Below, in pieces: positions 15,113-22,666 of a stretch of DNA of 33,005 nt; the first letter of the stretch is position 1; each line of letters begins with the position of its first letter. A program made the translations under genes and the position numbers. This stretch comes from Holophagaceae bacterium (GTDB lineage: Bacteria; Acidobacteriota; Holophagae; Holophagales; Holophagaceae): positions 1-33,005 of the forward strand of contig JANYBM010000036.1 of the NCBI GenBank assembly GCA_025361125.1, given 5' to 3'. The notes beneath the pieces were generated by a model. It was given only the letters and a program-made list of their open reading frames with translations. It searched no databases and was not told the DNA's origin.

Positions 15113-16840
15113 ATGAAAACCTTCGATTTCAAGATTGACCCCCTGACCGGGGAGGAATATTACGAGGTCTACATCACCGGTCGGCAACTCTTGAACGATC
15201 CGCATCTGAACAAGGCGTCGGCCTTCACTGAAGAGGAACGTCTGAGCCTGGGGCTGGACGGCTTAGTGAGTTCAGGCGTTTCCACCATGGCAATGCAGTT
15301 GGACCGCTCCCTAGAATCCTTTCGTCGCAAACCCGATGACCTTGAACGCTACCTGTACCTGATCGGCCTTCAGGACCGCAGTGAGCCGCTGTTCTATCGC
15401 CTGCTGGTGGACAACCTGACGGAAATGGTGCCTATCATCTACACTCCCACCGTGGGCCAGGCCTGCCTGCAGATGAGCCATATCCAGCGCCGGTTCCGCG
15501 GCGTCTACATCACGCCCGATAACATCGCCAACATTGATCAGATCTTCCGGGGGATCTCGCTCCCGCATGTCTATCTGATCGTCGTAACGGATGGTGAGCG
15601 GATCCTGGGCCTGGGGGATCTGGGTTCCGATGGCATGGGCATTCCCGTAGGCAAAGTGAGTCTTTATGTCGCCGCCGGTGGTCTGCACCCGGCGATCTGC
15701 CTGCCCATCAGTTTGGATGTGGGCACGAACAACGAACGGTTGCTGAACGATCCGCTTTACCTGGGCTATCGCCATTGCCGTCCAGAAGGCGAAGCCTATG
15801 AGGAGATCGTAGAGAAATTCGTACTGGGCGTTCGGCGCAACTTTCCCGACGCCTTGCTGCAATGGGAGGATTTCGCCAAGCACAAGGCCTTCAACAACCT
15901 TGAGCACTACCGCGATCGCATCCTGTCCTTCAACGACGATATCCAAGGCACTGGTGCCACGGCCCTGGCTGCGTTGATGACCGCCATGCGCATCAAAGGC
16001 GAGTCCTTCAAGGATCAGCGTTTCGTCATCGTGGGCCTGGGTCAGGCGGGCACTGGCGTCGGTCTGAACATCCGCGCCCAACTGAAAGCGGAAGGTCTCA
16101 ATGAGGAAGAAATTCGCGCACGCATTTTCGCCGTGGAGCAACAGGGGCTTCTGGTGGAAGGCGACCCAAAACTGGAAGGGCCACAGCTGCCCTTCGCTCA
16201 AAGCCGCGCCAATTTAAGCGGATGGACAGCCATGGAACCCGGTGTTTTTGCGTTGGCTGATGTCATTCACAACGCCAAGCCCACAGTACTTGTAGGCGTA
16301 ACCGCCCAGCGCGGACTTTTCAGCGAAGCCATCCTGGCGGAAGTCGCCAAGAATACCGAACGCCCGGTGATCCTGGCGCTCTCGAACCCAACTTCCAAAA
16401 CCGAATGCACCCCGGAGGAAGTCGCCAAGGCCACCGATGGACGGGGCCTCATCGCCACCGGCAGCCCCTTCGATCCCATCGAATGGAAGGGGCGCACCCT
16501 GCGCGTTTCCCAATGCAACAACCTGTACATCTTTCCGGGCATGGGCCTGGGCGCCCTGGTGGCGAAGGCCACGCGGATCACTGACGGCATGTTCCTGGCT
16601 GGTACCCGCGCCATCAGCGCCATGGTCACGCCCCAACAGGAAGCCGAAGGCATGTTGCTGCCACCCATGCAGGATATTCGCGAAGTTTCCGTGGCGGTGG
16701 CGGTGGCCGTGGGCCGGGAAGCCCGGGACCGTGGCTTCGCCCGGCGAGTGGACGACGAAAAACTCGAGCAACTGGTTCGCAAGGCCCAGTGGAACCCGGC
16801 CTATGCACCCTATCGGCCGGGGCCCATTGCACGAGTGTGA
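15113..16840 (+). CDS. maeA: NAD-dependent malic enzyme
   Basis: This 575-residue cytoplasmic enzyme oxidatively decarboxylates malate to pyruvate and CO2. It has the full-length (MaeA/ScfA-like) architecture rather than the short MaeB type. YTPTVGQAC is the conserved N-terminal motif and GLGDLGSDGMGIPVGK follows. FNDDIQGTGAT (residues 273-283) supplies metal-binding Asp residues. The NAD fold starts at VGLGQAGTGVG (307-317), and ALSNPTSKTECTPEE is the usual C-terminal motif. The ATG at 15113 has GGGAGC four bases upstream; an ATG 12 bases earlier is less well placed. The gene is divergent from the aspartase gene with a CRP-type site between. Aspartase plus fumarase plus this enzyme would turn aspartate into pyruvate. 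Confidence 0.96.
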   Translation: MKTFDFKIDPLTGEEYYEVYITGRQLLNDPHLNKASAFTEEERLSLGLDGLVSSGVSTMAMQLDRSLESFRRKPDDLERYLYLIGLQDRSEPLFYRLLVDNLTEMVPIIYTPTVGQACLQMSHIQRRFRGVYITPDNIANIDQIFRGISLPHVYLIVVTDGERILGLGDLGSDGMGIPVGKVSLYVAAGGLHPAICLPISLDVGTNNERLLNDPLYLGYRHCRPEGEAYEEIVEKFVLGVRRNFPDALLQWEDFAKHKAFNNLEHYRDRILSFNDDIQGTGATALAALMTAMRIKGESFKDQRFVIVGLGQAGTGVGLNIRAQLKAEGLNEEEIRARIFAVEQQGLLVEGDPKLEGPQLPFAQSRANLSGWTAMEPGVFALADVIHNAKPTVLVGVTAQRGLFSEAILAEVAKNTERPVILALSNPTSKTECTPEEVAKATDGRGLIATGSPFDPIEWKGRTLRVSQCNNLYIFPGMGLGALVAKATRITDGMFLAGTRAISAMVTPQQEAEGMLLPPMQDIREVSVAVAVAVGREARDRGFARRVDDEKLEQLVRKAQWNPAYAPYRPGPIARV

Positions 16841-16943
16841 CTTTCGTCCCAGCACCTCTGGGATATGGTGGAAAGCATTGCAAGAATTAATTGGAACCTA
16901 TGTTATTGAAGGGCCAATCAGCGTTTTTTCTGGAGCGTAGACA

Positions 16944-17465
16944 ATGGCGAAATCAATGAATTATGCAAGCCTCAGCCTCATGGATGCCCTGGACCTGGCA
17001 ATTCTGGTGGAAGAAGAAGCGCAGGAACGCTACGAGGAATTCGCCCACCAGATGACCATCCACCACACGCCCGATGCAGCCAAATTCTTTCTCTTGATGG
17101 AGCAGAATGAAGCCAAGCACAAGGTGCTGCTTACCATGCGACGAAAGAAGCTGTTCGGGTCCACCCCCCGACGTGTGGACCGCCAGATGCTTTGGGACGT
17201 GGAAGCTCCGGAGTACGACGGAGCCCGGGCTTTCATGACCCTGCGGCAAGCGCTTCAGGTGGTCATGGCCGCCGAAACCAAGGCCCATGATTTTTTCGAC
17301 ACCAACCTGAAGCACATCACCAATCCAGATGTCCGTACCCTTTTCGAGGAACTGCGGGGGGAAGAAGCCGAACATCAGGAGGCCGTCCGAATTGAAATGG
17401 CCAAGCTTCCTCCCGGACCCGATCCAGACCCCGAAGACTACGTGGATGGACCCAACGCGCAGTAA
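16944..17465 (+). CDS. Rubrerythrin-like diiron protein
   Basis: This 173-residue protein is a ferritin-like four-helix bundle with duplicated iron-binding motifs: EEEAQERY (23-30), ExxH at 56-59 (EAKH), ETKAHDFF (111-118) and ExxH at 141-144 (EAEH). That is the rubrerythrin ligand pattern. It has no CxxC pairs, so the rubredoxin electron-transfer domain is absent; an acidic proline-rich tail (PPGPDPDPED) takes its place. Such proteins may reduce peroxide or store iron. The gene follows the malic-enzyme gene by 103 bases in the same direction. The gap holds a short hairpin (16847-16863) without a T tract, so read-through is possible. A GGAG precedes the ATG. Confidence 0.88.
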   Translation: MAKSMNYASLSLMDALDLAILVEEEAQERYEEFAHQMTIHHTPDAAKFFLLMEQNEAKHKVLLTMRRKKLFGSTPRRVDRQMLWDVEAPEYDGARAFMTLRQALQVVMAAETKAHDFFDTNLKHITNPDVRTLFEELRGEEAEHQEAVRIEMAKLPPGPDPDPEDYVDGPNAQ

Positions 17466-17575
17466 GCGATCGCAGCAAAAAGAGCCGGATTCAGAGCGCA
17501 CCTAGGCCGCGACCCAAACGGGGTCCGGTTCGGGCCGCGTTGAATGACTGAAAAAGGACTCGGGCACTCGAACCC

Positions 17576-17662
17576 ATGGCTCCCAAGGGTCAAATAAAGG
17601 TCGTAATTTTCTTGGTGACTATCACAGTGGGCCTATGGCTTGGAATCATTGGCAAGATTTAA
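17576..17662 (+). CDS. Possible 28-aa single-span membrane peptide
   Basis: ATG at 17576 opens a short frame: MAPKGQ, a hydrophobic stretch VVIFLVTITVGLWLGIIG and a Lys-Ile end, the layout of a small single-span membrane protein with a basic N-terminus. The only purine-rich site (AAGGA) lies about 20 bases upstream, too far for ideal initiation, and there is no alternative in-frame start. The composition is hard to explain by chance in a GC-rich spacer, but nothing else supports it. Confidence 0.35.
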   Translation: MAPKGQIKVVIFLVTITVGLWLGIIGKI

Positions 17663-17807
17663 CAAAAATTAACTGGCGGGCGGTTTCCTGGAAAAATACA
17701 GTTGTTCAAACATCTAATTTCTCATCACCCAAATTCGTGCCTTAGGTTTACTGCACCACCGCTGCACTTCTCTTTTTTCCCTCCTTCACTATCTTTCCGA
17801 GGTGACC

Positions 17808-18401
17808 ATGAAGTTGTTGTCCATCCTGGCTCTGACCACCGCATCATTGCTTCCCGCTCAGACGATCGCCATCGTCAACCGCACCAAGAGTGTGTCGGAC
17901 ACGACGCTGAAGAGCGTCATGAACGCCGTGGCCTCGCAGGTCCACAACGAATACAAAGCCAAGTGGGGCAACGATGCCACCTTTGTTTTCGTAGGCAAGA
18001 GCCAGACGACCTCCAGCGCTTACTGGAATGTTTACATTGATGACACCAAGGGCGATTACCATACCGTGACGGCCAACAAACCTATTTCGTACTGCCATGT
18101 GAAGGGTGTCTCGACGGATTACTGGACCAACACCATTTCCCACGAAGTGCTGGAACTACGCTCGGATCCCTTCGTCAATCAGACCGTGGTCAAGAACAAT
18201 GCCGATGGCTCCCACACCACCGTCGCCGTCGAAGTCTGCGATGCCTGCGAACAGAATGATCAGGGCTATCGGATCGGTACGATCCTGCTGAGCGATTTCG
18301 TCTACCCCAGCTGGTTTCAGAACAACGGAACTGGTCCCTTCGACCAGACCCGGCTGATCACGGCTCCTTTCCAGATCCTGCCCGGCGGGTATCTGCCCTG
18401 A
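17808..18401 (+). CDS. Secreted HExxE-containing protein of unknown function
   Basis: This 197-residue protein has a signal peptide (MKLLSILALTTASLLPA, then QT). The mature chain contains SHEVLELRSDPF, with His112, Glu113 and Glu116 forming HExxE, followed downstream by VEVCDACEQND and FVYPSWF. Many bacterial secreted proteins share a SHExLExxxDP ... EVCD ... FVxPxWF layout and look like metalloprotease relatives, though I know no tested activity. Cys residues near 96, 134 and 137 could bind metal or form a disulfide. The ATG at 17808 has GAGG five bases upstream and is preferred to the one six bases earlier. A strong terminator follows, so it is probably a single-gene transcript. Confidence 0.82.
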   Translation: MKLLSILALTTASLLPAQTIAIVNRTKSVSDTTLKSVMNAVASQVHNEYKAKWGNDATFVFVGKSQTTSSAYWNVYIDDTKGDYHTVTANKPISYCHVKGVSTDYWTNTISHEVLELRSDPFVNQTVVKNNADGSHTTVAVEVCDACEQNDQGYRIGTILLSDFVYPSWFQNNGTGPFDQTRLITAPFQILPGGYLP

Positions 18402-18430
18402 CCTTTCTCGGCTCAAACGATTGCTTTTTT

Positions 18431-18473
18431 GAACCAGGATGCTACGCCCAAGGTGTGGCATCCTGGTTTTTTC
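18431..18473 (+). terminator. Strong rho-independent terminator
   Basis: The stem AACCAGGATGC (18432-18442) pairs perfectly with GCATCCTGGTT (18458-18468), with a 15-base loop and a run of T at 18467-18472. It ends the transcript of the secreted HExxE protein gene. Confidence 0.95.
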
Positions 18474-18558
18474 GTGGCTCCCCACTTCAGAAAATCGTAT
18501 TGAAGAACGGCTTCCCCTCGTGCTGAATCCATACCATTTGAATCCTCGGGTCATTGCG

Positions 18559-19890
18559 ATGCGCCTTCGTGGACTGGCGCTGAGCCTAGCACTGGCGTTG
18601 CCCCAAGCCCTTTGCGGCCAGACCGCTGTCATGCGCGCGCACCTGGACCGCGATGCCGGTGAACCCACAACCTCTCCGGCAAGCTTGTTCGTACTCGACG
18701 CCAAAGGCACCCGCACCTTGTTCAATGGGTTTACTTCCCTCTTGCAGACCGAAGAACTAAGGCCCTATCAGGTTCCCATGCGCGGTTACGCAACAGGGAG
18801 CGGCGTGGGGCGGGACCTGATTTCGAAATACCATCTTTCAGCCAAGGCCCAATGGCTCCTGATCGACAAGCAAAGCTCTTTCGTGGTGGCCCAAGGTGAG
18901 GAAATTCCAGATGCCCAGAGCTTCGCCGCCTACTTGCACAAGGCGGGCTTCCACGATCTGGTCAAAGAGCTTCGGGCCTACCTTAAAGAGTTCCCTACTT
19001 CGCTCGAAGCCCATGAGCAGCTGTTGCACCAGCTCCGCCAGCGCGGAGAGCGGGCTGCTCAGCGCTTCATGGGAATTCAAATCGAAACCCATCGCGAGCG
19101 TTTGGATCGCGGCGACTTCGCGGGTTTCATGCATGCCGAGGCAACCATTGAAAAGGTAGATCTCGCTAAAGCCAAAGCTTTGGATCCTATTCAAGATCTC
19201 GAGGCCTGGGCAGCTTTCGCCCAAGAATTGGAAACCGTTTTCCGAAGCGGCGAATGGCGTGAAATCCACCTCCCGTGGGTGCAGGATGGTCGCGCCTTGG
19301 ATGCCGCCAGCCCAACGCTTCGGGTTCTTTACCATCGCTGGCAACCCACCGTGGAAGAGGCTCTTCAAAGAAATCCCGCCTCTGAATCATTCTGGGATCT
19401 GTGGATCTGGATGAGCCAAGCCCAGGGCGGTAGACCTCTCGCTCCTTTGTTGGAAGCCCTCAAGCCCACTCCCTTAGTTTCAGATCCATGGCCGCCTGTG
19501 CGCGCCGTCCAAACTCTTTTCTCAGTGGCCACCACGCAGGATGATTGGCGCACCCTTGAATCCCTTTACCAAACCCAATGGAACACTGAATCGCACCCGC
19601 TGCGAGAGGCTGCGCCAACCCATACAACGGCCAATCGTGCGCTTCAGAACTCAGGCCAGGAGGCTCAAACGGCACTATTGGATCAGGATTGGACGACCTA
19701 CTTGGGGCCGCTATTGGAATGTTGCTTGCGCAGTGGCGACACCAGCCAGGCTGATGCACTTTTTATTCAAGCCATGGATGCCTCACGCTGGATGGCCCTT
19801 CCCGGCAAGGGCGCCGAATTGGCCAAGCGTTGCCACCAGACTGCCTTGGCGGCGCGATGGGGGGCGCTTCGCCCTACTGATTCCCGATAA
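18559..19890 (+). CDS. Secreted hypothetical protein, paralogue of next gene
   Basis: This 443-residue protein begins with a clear signal peptide (MRLRGLALSLALALPQALCGQ), so I place the start at 18559 although the frame is open from 18439 and the ribosome-binding site is poor. Residues about 95-130 (AQWLLIDKQSSFVVAQGEE) resemble the last strands and helix of a thioredoxin-like fold. The rest is helical and repeat-like (for example LVKELRAYLKEFPTSLEAHE), possibly TPR-like. No catalytic motif is visible. The next gene starts 13 bases later and shares this layout. The pair is probably co-transcribed and acts in the periplasm; the function is unknown. Confidence 0.75.
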   Translation: MRLRGLALSLALALPQALCGQTAVMRAHLDRDAGEPTTSPASLFVLDAKGTRTLFNGFTSLLQTEELRPYQVPMRGYATGSGVGRDLISKYHLSAKAQWLLIDKQSSFVVAQGEEIPDAQSFAAYLHKAGFHDLVKELRAYLKEFPTSLEAHEQLLHQLRQRGERAAQRFMGIQIETHRERLDRGDFAGFMHAEATIEKVDLAKAKALDPIQDLEAWAAFAQELETVFRSGEWREIHLPWVQDGRALDAASPTLRVLYHRWQPTVEEALQRNPASESFWDLWIWMSQAQGGRPLAPLLEALKPTPLVSDPWPPVRAVQTLFSVATTQDDWRTLESLYQTQWNTESHPLREAAPTHTTANRALQNSGQEAQTALLDQDWTTYLGPLLECCLRSGDTSQADALFIQAMDASRWMALPGKGAELAKRCHQTALAARWGALRPTDSR

Positions 19891-19903
19891 GGACAAGCCC
19901 CGA

Positions 19904-21328
19904 ATGCACTCATTGAAGCAGGCTCCCGCATTACTTTTCGCCCTGATGGTTGGGTGGACCCTAACCGCCCAAACGCTCGTGACAGCGGGAGACAATAACC
20001 TGAGCTTGGCCCAGGTCCTCCGCTTTCATCCCGAGGGTATGATCCTGAGCCTTCCGGGCGCTCAAGGGCAGAGCTTGGGTCCAGCCATCGAAGCAGCTCT
20101 GGACCAGGAACCAGCTGTGGCACTTCAGCTTTCAAGCCAGGAATTGATCTTGAATCAGAAAGTCGGAGCGGAGCTTCAACGACTCAAGGGTTGGAGCGCC
20201 GAGAAACCCCATTGGGTCATGATTGGACCCGATCAGCGGGTGCATGCGGAAGGTTCCGAGGCCCCCACGCCGGCACTCATTTTCGAGGCCTATGGCCAGA
20301 GCCCTTTACGCACTCGCGCTTCGGTCTTGCGGGAATTTCTGAAGCTTAATAGCGACCAAAGCGATGCCTTGGCGCGGCTGATTTTAGCTACCCGTTCATT
20401 GGCAGAGCGGCGCACCGAGCTCCTGCTGAGGCCTAAGCCAACCACCTCCGTTCAGGAATTGCCCCCAACCAGAGACAGAGCCGGTGCGCCCAAAGAAGCC
20501 TTAACAGGTTCAACACCGGGCGAAACTGTGGGGGAGCCAGTGCCCGATTCTGCTCCGGCTGCAACTGCATTGCCGGCCCGGCTGCGTGACGAACAAGATG
20601 CAAATGTGTGGGATGACTATGCCGCACTGTATGAGCGCTTCATCAGAGAAGGGCATTGGCTGGATCTCGCGCCTGATGGGTCCGGGCCGATCTCCATGGC
20701 CGGGCAGTTGAGTGATTCGGCGGAACATAGCCCGCACTTGATCGCACTAGCCCAAAAACTTCTTCCTACCGTGGAAGACCACCTGCGCAGTCGTCCAAGC
20801 GATGAGGGACGTTGGCAGGTTTGGGCTTCGCTTCGAAGCGCCCTGGGAGAGGTCCGCCCCAGTACCGTCCTCCAAGGGCTCAGGCCCTTGCCGGGGGCAC
20901 ATAGATGGCCCCCGGCGGCGGCTTTGAGTGCCTTCGTGGAGGAGGCCCAGCGCACCGGGGATTGGCACCAGGCCGAACCCGTGCTGCAAACCTCTTTTGA
21001 TCAGAATTCAGAATTCCTCCATGCCTTGGAAGCCGCCGCCCAGGAGGATGCCAGCCAGCGCTGGAATACAGCTCACGGGGAAACCAACAGCACTGCCGGC
21101 CCCAAGGTCGAGATGGGGAATTACTTCGGATTTGGTGGCTGGAACGGTGAGATCGCGCTCCTGGTGGAAGCCAAATTGCGGCTAGGGAAACTCGCCGAGG
21201 CAGACCGGATAGTTCAAGAGGTCTATGCCCGGGTTCCCAAAAACGCCACTGCGGAAAGTGCTGCTGCGCTCGCCCGAACCTGTGGCGCGACCGGGCTGGC
21301 CGAAAAGTGGGGGCGCTTGGCAAAATAG
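19904..21328 (+). CDS. Secreted hypothetical protein, paralogue of previous gene
   Basis: This 474-residue protein starts with a signal peptide (MHSLKQAPALLFALMVGWTL, then TAQ). The ATG at 19904 follows an AAGGA; the longer open frame from 19541 overlaps the previous gene and is not used. The segment HWVMIGPDQRVHAEGSEAPT and the following VLREFLKLNSDQSDALARL align by eye with the matching part of the previous protein. A proline- and alanine-rich linker (about 190-220) divides it from a helical C-terminal half that ends AALARTCGATGLAEKWGRL, again similar to the end of its neighbour. The function is unknown. This looks like an old tandem duplication with strong divergence. Confidence 0.75.
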   Translation: MHSLKQAPALLFALMVGWTLTAQTLVTAGDNNLSLAQVLRFHPEGMILSLPGAQGQSLGPAIEAALDQEPAVALQLSSQELILNQKVGAELQRLKGWSAEKPHWVMIGPDQRVHAEGSEAPTPALIFEAYGQSPLRTRASVLREFLKLNSDQSDALARLILATRSLAERRTELLLRPKPTTSVQELPPTRDRAGAPKEALTGSTPGETVGEPVPDSAPAATALPARLRDEQDANVWDDYAALYERFIREGHWLDLAPDGSGPISMAGQLSDSAEHSPHLIALAQKLLPTVEDHLRSRPSDEGRWQVWASLRSALGEVRPSTVLQGLRPLPGAHRWPPAAALSAFVEEAQRTGDWHQAEPVLQTSFDQNSEFLHALEAAAQEDASQRWNTAHGETNSTAGPKVEMGNYFGFGGWNGEIALLVEAKLRLGKLAEADRIVQEVYARVPKNATAESAAALARTCGATGLAEKWGRLAK

Positions 21329-21367
21329 GGGGAAATCAGGAGCCGTCGGAAGAAGGTAGTTCGGATC

Positions 21368-21429
21368 ATCCTTGCATGATTTCTCGAATTTTTAGCTGCG
21401 GTGGACTCAGGTGGACCCCTTGCAAGGAT
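21368..21429. repeat. Inverted repeat in a convergent spacer
   Basis: ATCCTTGCA (21368-21376) and TGCAAGGAT (21421-21429) form a perfect nine-base inverted repeat with a 44-base loop, between two convergent gene ends. It could help end transcription from either side, but there is no T tract directly after it. Confidence 0.35.
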
Positions 21430-21430
21430 T

Positions 21431-22303
21431 TCAAACTGGCCCACTACTCGAAAATGTTCCGGTCTCCTTGAACTGCTTCAGCAGACTTTCCTTTCCGGCG
21501 AATAGCGTTATGGCCCAATCGGCCAAGTCACGATCAGCTTCGGGCAACTCGTCCGCCGGGAATCTCCGCACGTGCAGATGCACTTTCCGGGGGATTCCCA
21601 CCAACAGCTCCCATAGTTTCATCACGGTTCCTTCGTAGGCGATGGTCACGTCATAAACAGCCTGGATATGGCCTCCGAGACCCCGCACGGAAGCCACGAA
21701 ACCCTTGGTGCGGGGAACCATCACCTGGCTTGTGGGCGCCAAATTCAAACGCGCCATGTGGCGCTGGCTGGCGATCAATTTCGCAGGTGTGAGCCGAGTC
21801 CCCTCCAGAAAGGAGACCAGCCAGATGGGAATATAGTTCAGATTGACTTTCGCAAAGGTTTTTTCAACCGAAGCACGATCCGCCGTCCAGTTCCGTTTCA
21901 CGAAAATGCAATCCAGGAACAACATGCCCCAACCCACGCCGGGCAGGTACTTGAGCACATCCTTCACGAACCATTTCATGTCGCCAAGGCGTCCCTTCCG
22001 TGCTCCCAGGCAGAGCAGCATCACGATGTCCGAATAGTCCCGGTGATTCGCGATGACGATGGCATTTTCATCCGTTGGAAGATCTTCCCCGGTGAACACC
22101 ACTTGGACGCCCTGGAAACGCTCCGCATAGATCACGCACCAACCCCACCAGGTGTTCGCGAAAGCCCGGTTCAAGGCGCGAAAACGCCTGCGGGAAAAAA
22201 GGAAGACCACCAGGCTCAGTATCTGAAAAAGATTGATGATCAACAGGGAGGTGATGAGAAAGCCACCACCAAAAACCCCGGTAAGAAATCGAAAAATAGG
22301 CAT
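21431..22303 (-). CDS. PlsC-type lysophosphatidic acid acyltransferase
   Basis: This 290-residue membrane protein belongs to the PlsC/AGPAT family, which transfers acyl chains to lysophospholipids in phospholipid synthesis. Motif I is NHRDYSD, the HX4D pair being His87 and Asp92; motif III is FLEGTR (165-170). One or two membrane segments lie in residues 8-37 (LITSLLIINLFQILSLVVFLF). The layout, with a long C-terminal region after motif III, is closer to the eukaryotic-like AGPAT3-5/LCLAT1 subgroup than to E. coli PlsC. Substrate preference cannot be told. The gene is convergent with the secreted paralogues. It is one of two acyltransferase genes in the window. Confidence 0.88.
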   Translation of the reverse strand: MPIFRFLTGVFGGGFLITSLLIINLFQILSLVVFLFSRRRFRALNRAFANTWWGWCVIYAERFQGVQVVFTGEDLPTDENAIVIANHRDYSDIVMLLCLGARKGRLGDMKWFVKDVLKYLPGVGWGMLFLDCIFVKRNWTADRASVEKTFAKVNLNYIPIWLVSFLEGTRLTPAKLIASQRHMARLNLAPTSQVMVPRTKGFVASVRGLGGHIQAVYDVTIAYEGTVMKLWELLVGIPRKVHLHVRRFPADELPEADRDLADWAITLFAGKESLLKQFKETGTFSSSGPV

Positions 22304-22666
22304 GGAAATACCCTGCCAGCAAAACCGTGGAAAGTAGCCGCAGATTTCGCAGGCGAAACAGCTTATTAGCCATGCTTCAGGTTAGGGGCATGGTGAAAAT
22401 TGGTGGAGAACTCTGAGGTATCACGACCATCCCCAGGTTTTCAGGCCGTGTGGAGCCATGCACAGACGGTGGCTATTTGTCGGCTGCTGGATCCCTGCCA
22501 GTTCAACTTGTCGCAACGATTTATCTTCGTTTATCAACCTTTTGTAGAATCCATAGTTGCAACGCCGTATCTGGAACAATGAACCCCACACCTTTTCCCC
22601 TAACGGCCCATAATCACTCGCGAGGCCCATCCGTTTACCCACTCATGCCTGTCTACCAGGTGCCCC
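22304..22666. other. Intergenic region, no gene seen
   Basis: This spacer lies between the divergent acyltransferase and the signalling operon. Short open frames on both strands lack credible starts and composition. It is somewhat AT-rich around 22510-22560 and includes TAGAAT (22543-22548), which could be a -10 box, but no matching -35 is clear. It should hold the promoters of both flanking genes. Confidence 0.5.

Noticed and set aside
15311-16201. 296-codon minus-strand frame opposite the malic-enzyme gene
   Set aside because: Antisense to the recognised malic enzyme; composition is that of a shadow frame.
16944-17465. Full rubrerythrin
   Set aside because: No CxxC pairs, so no rubredoxin domain; kept as rubrerythrin-like only.
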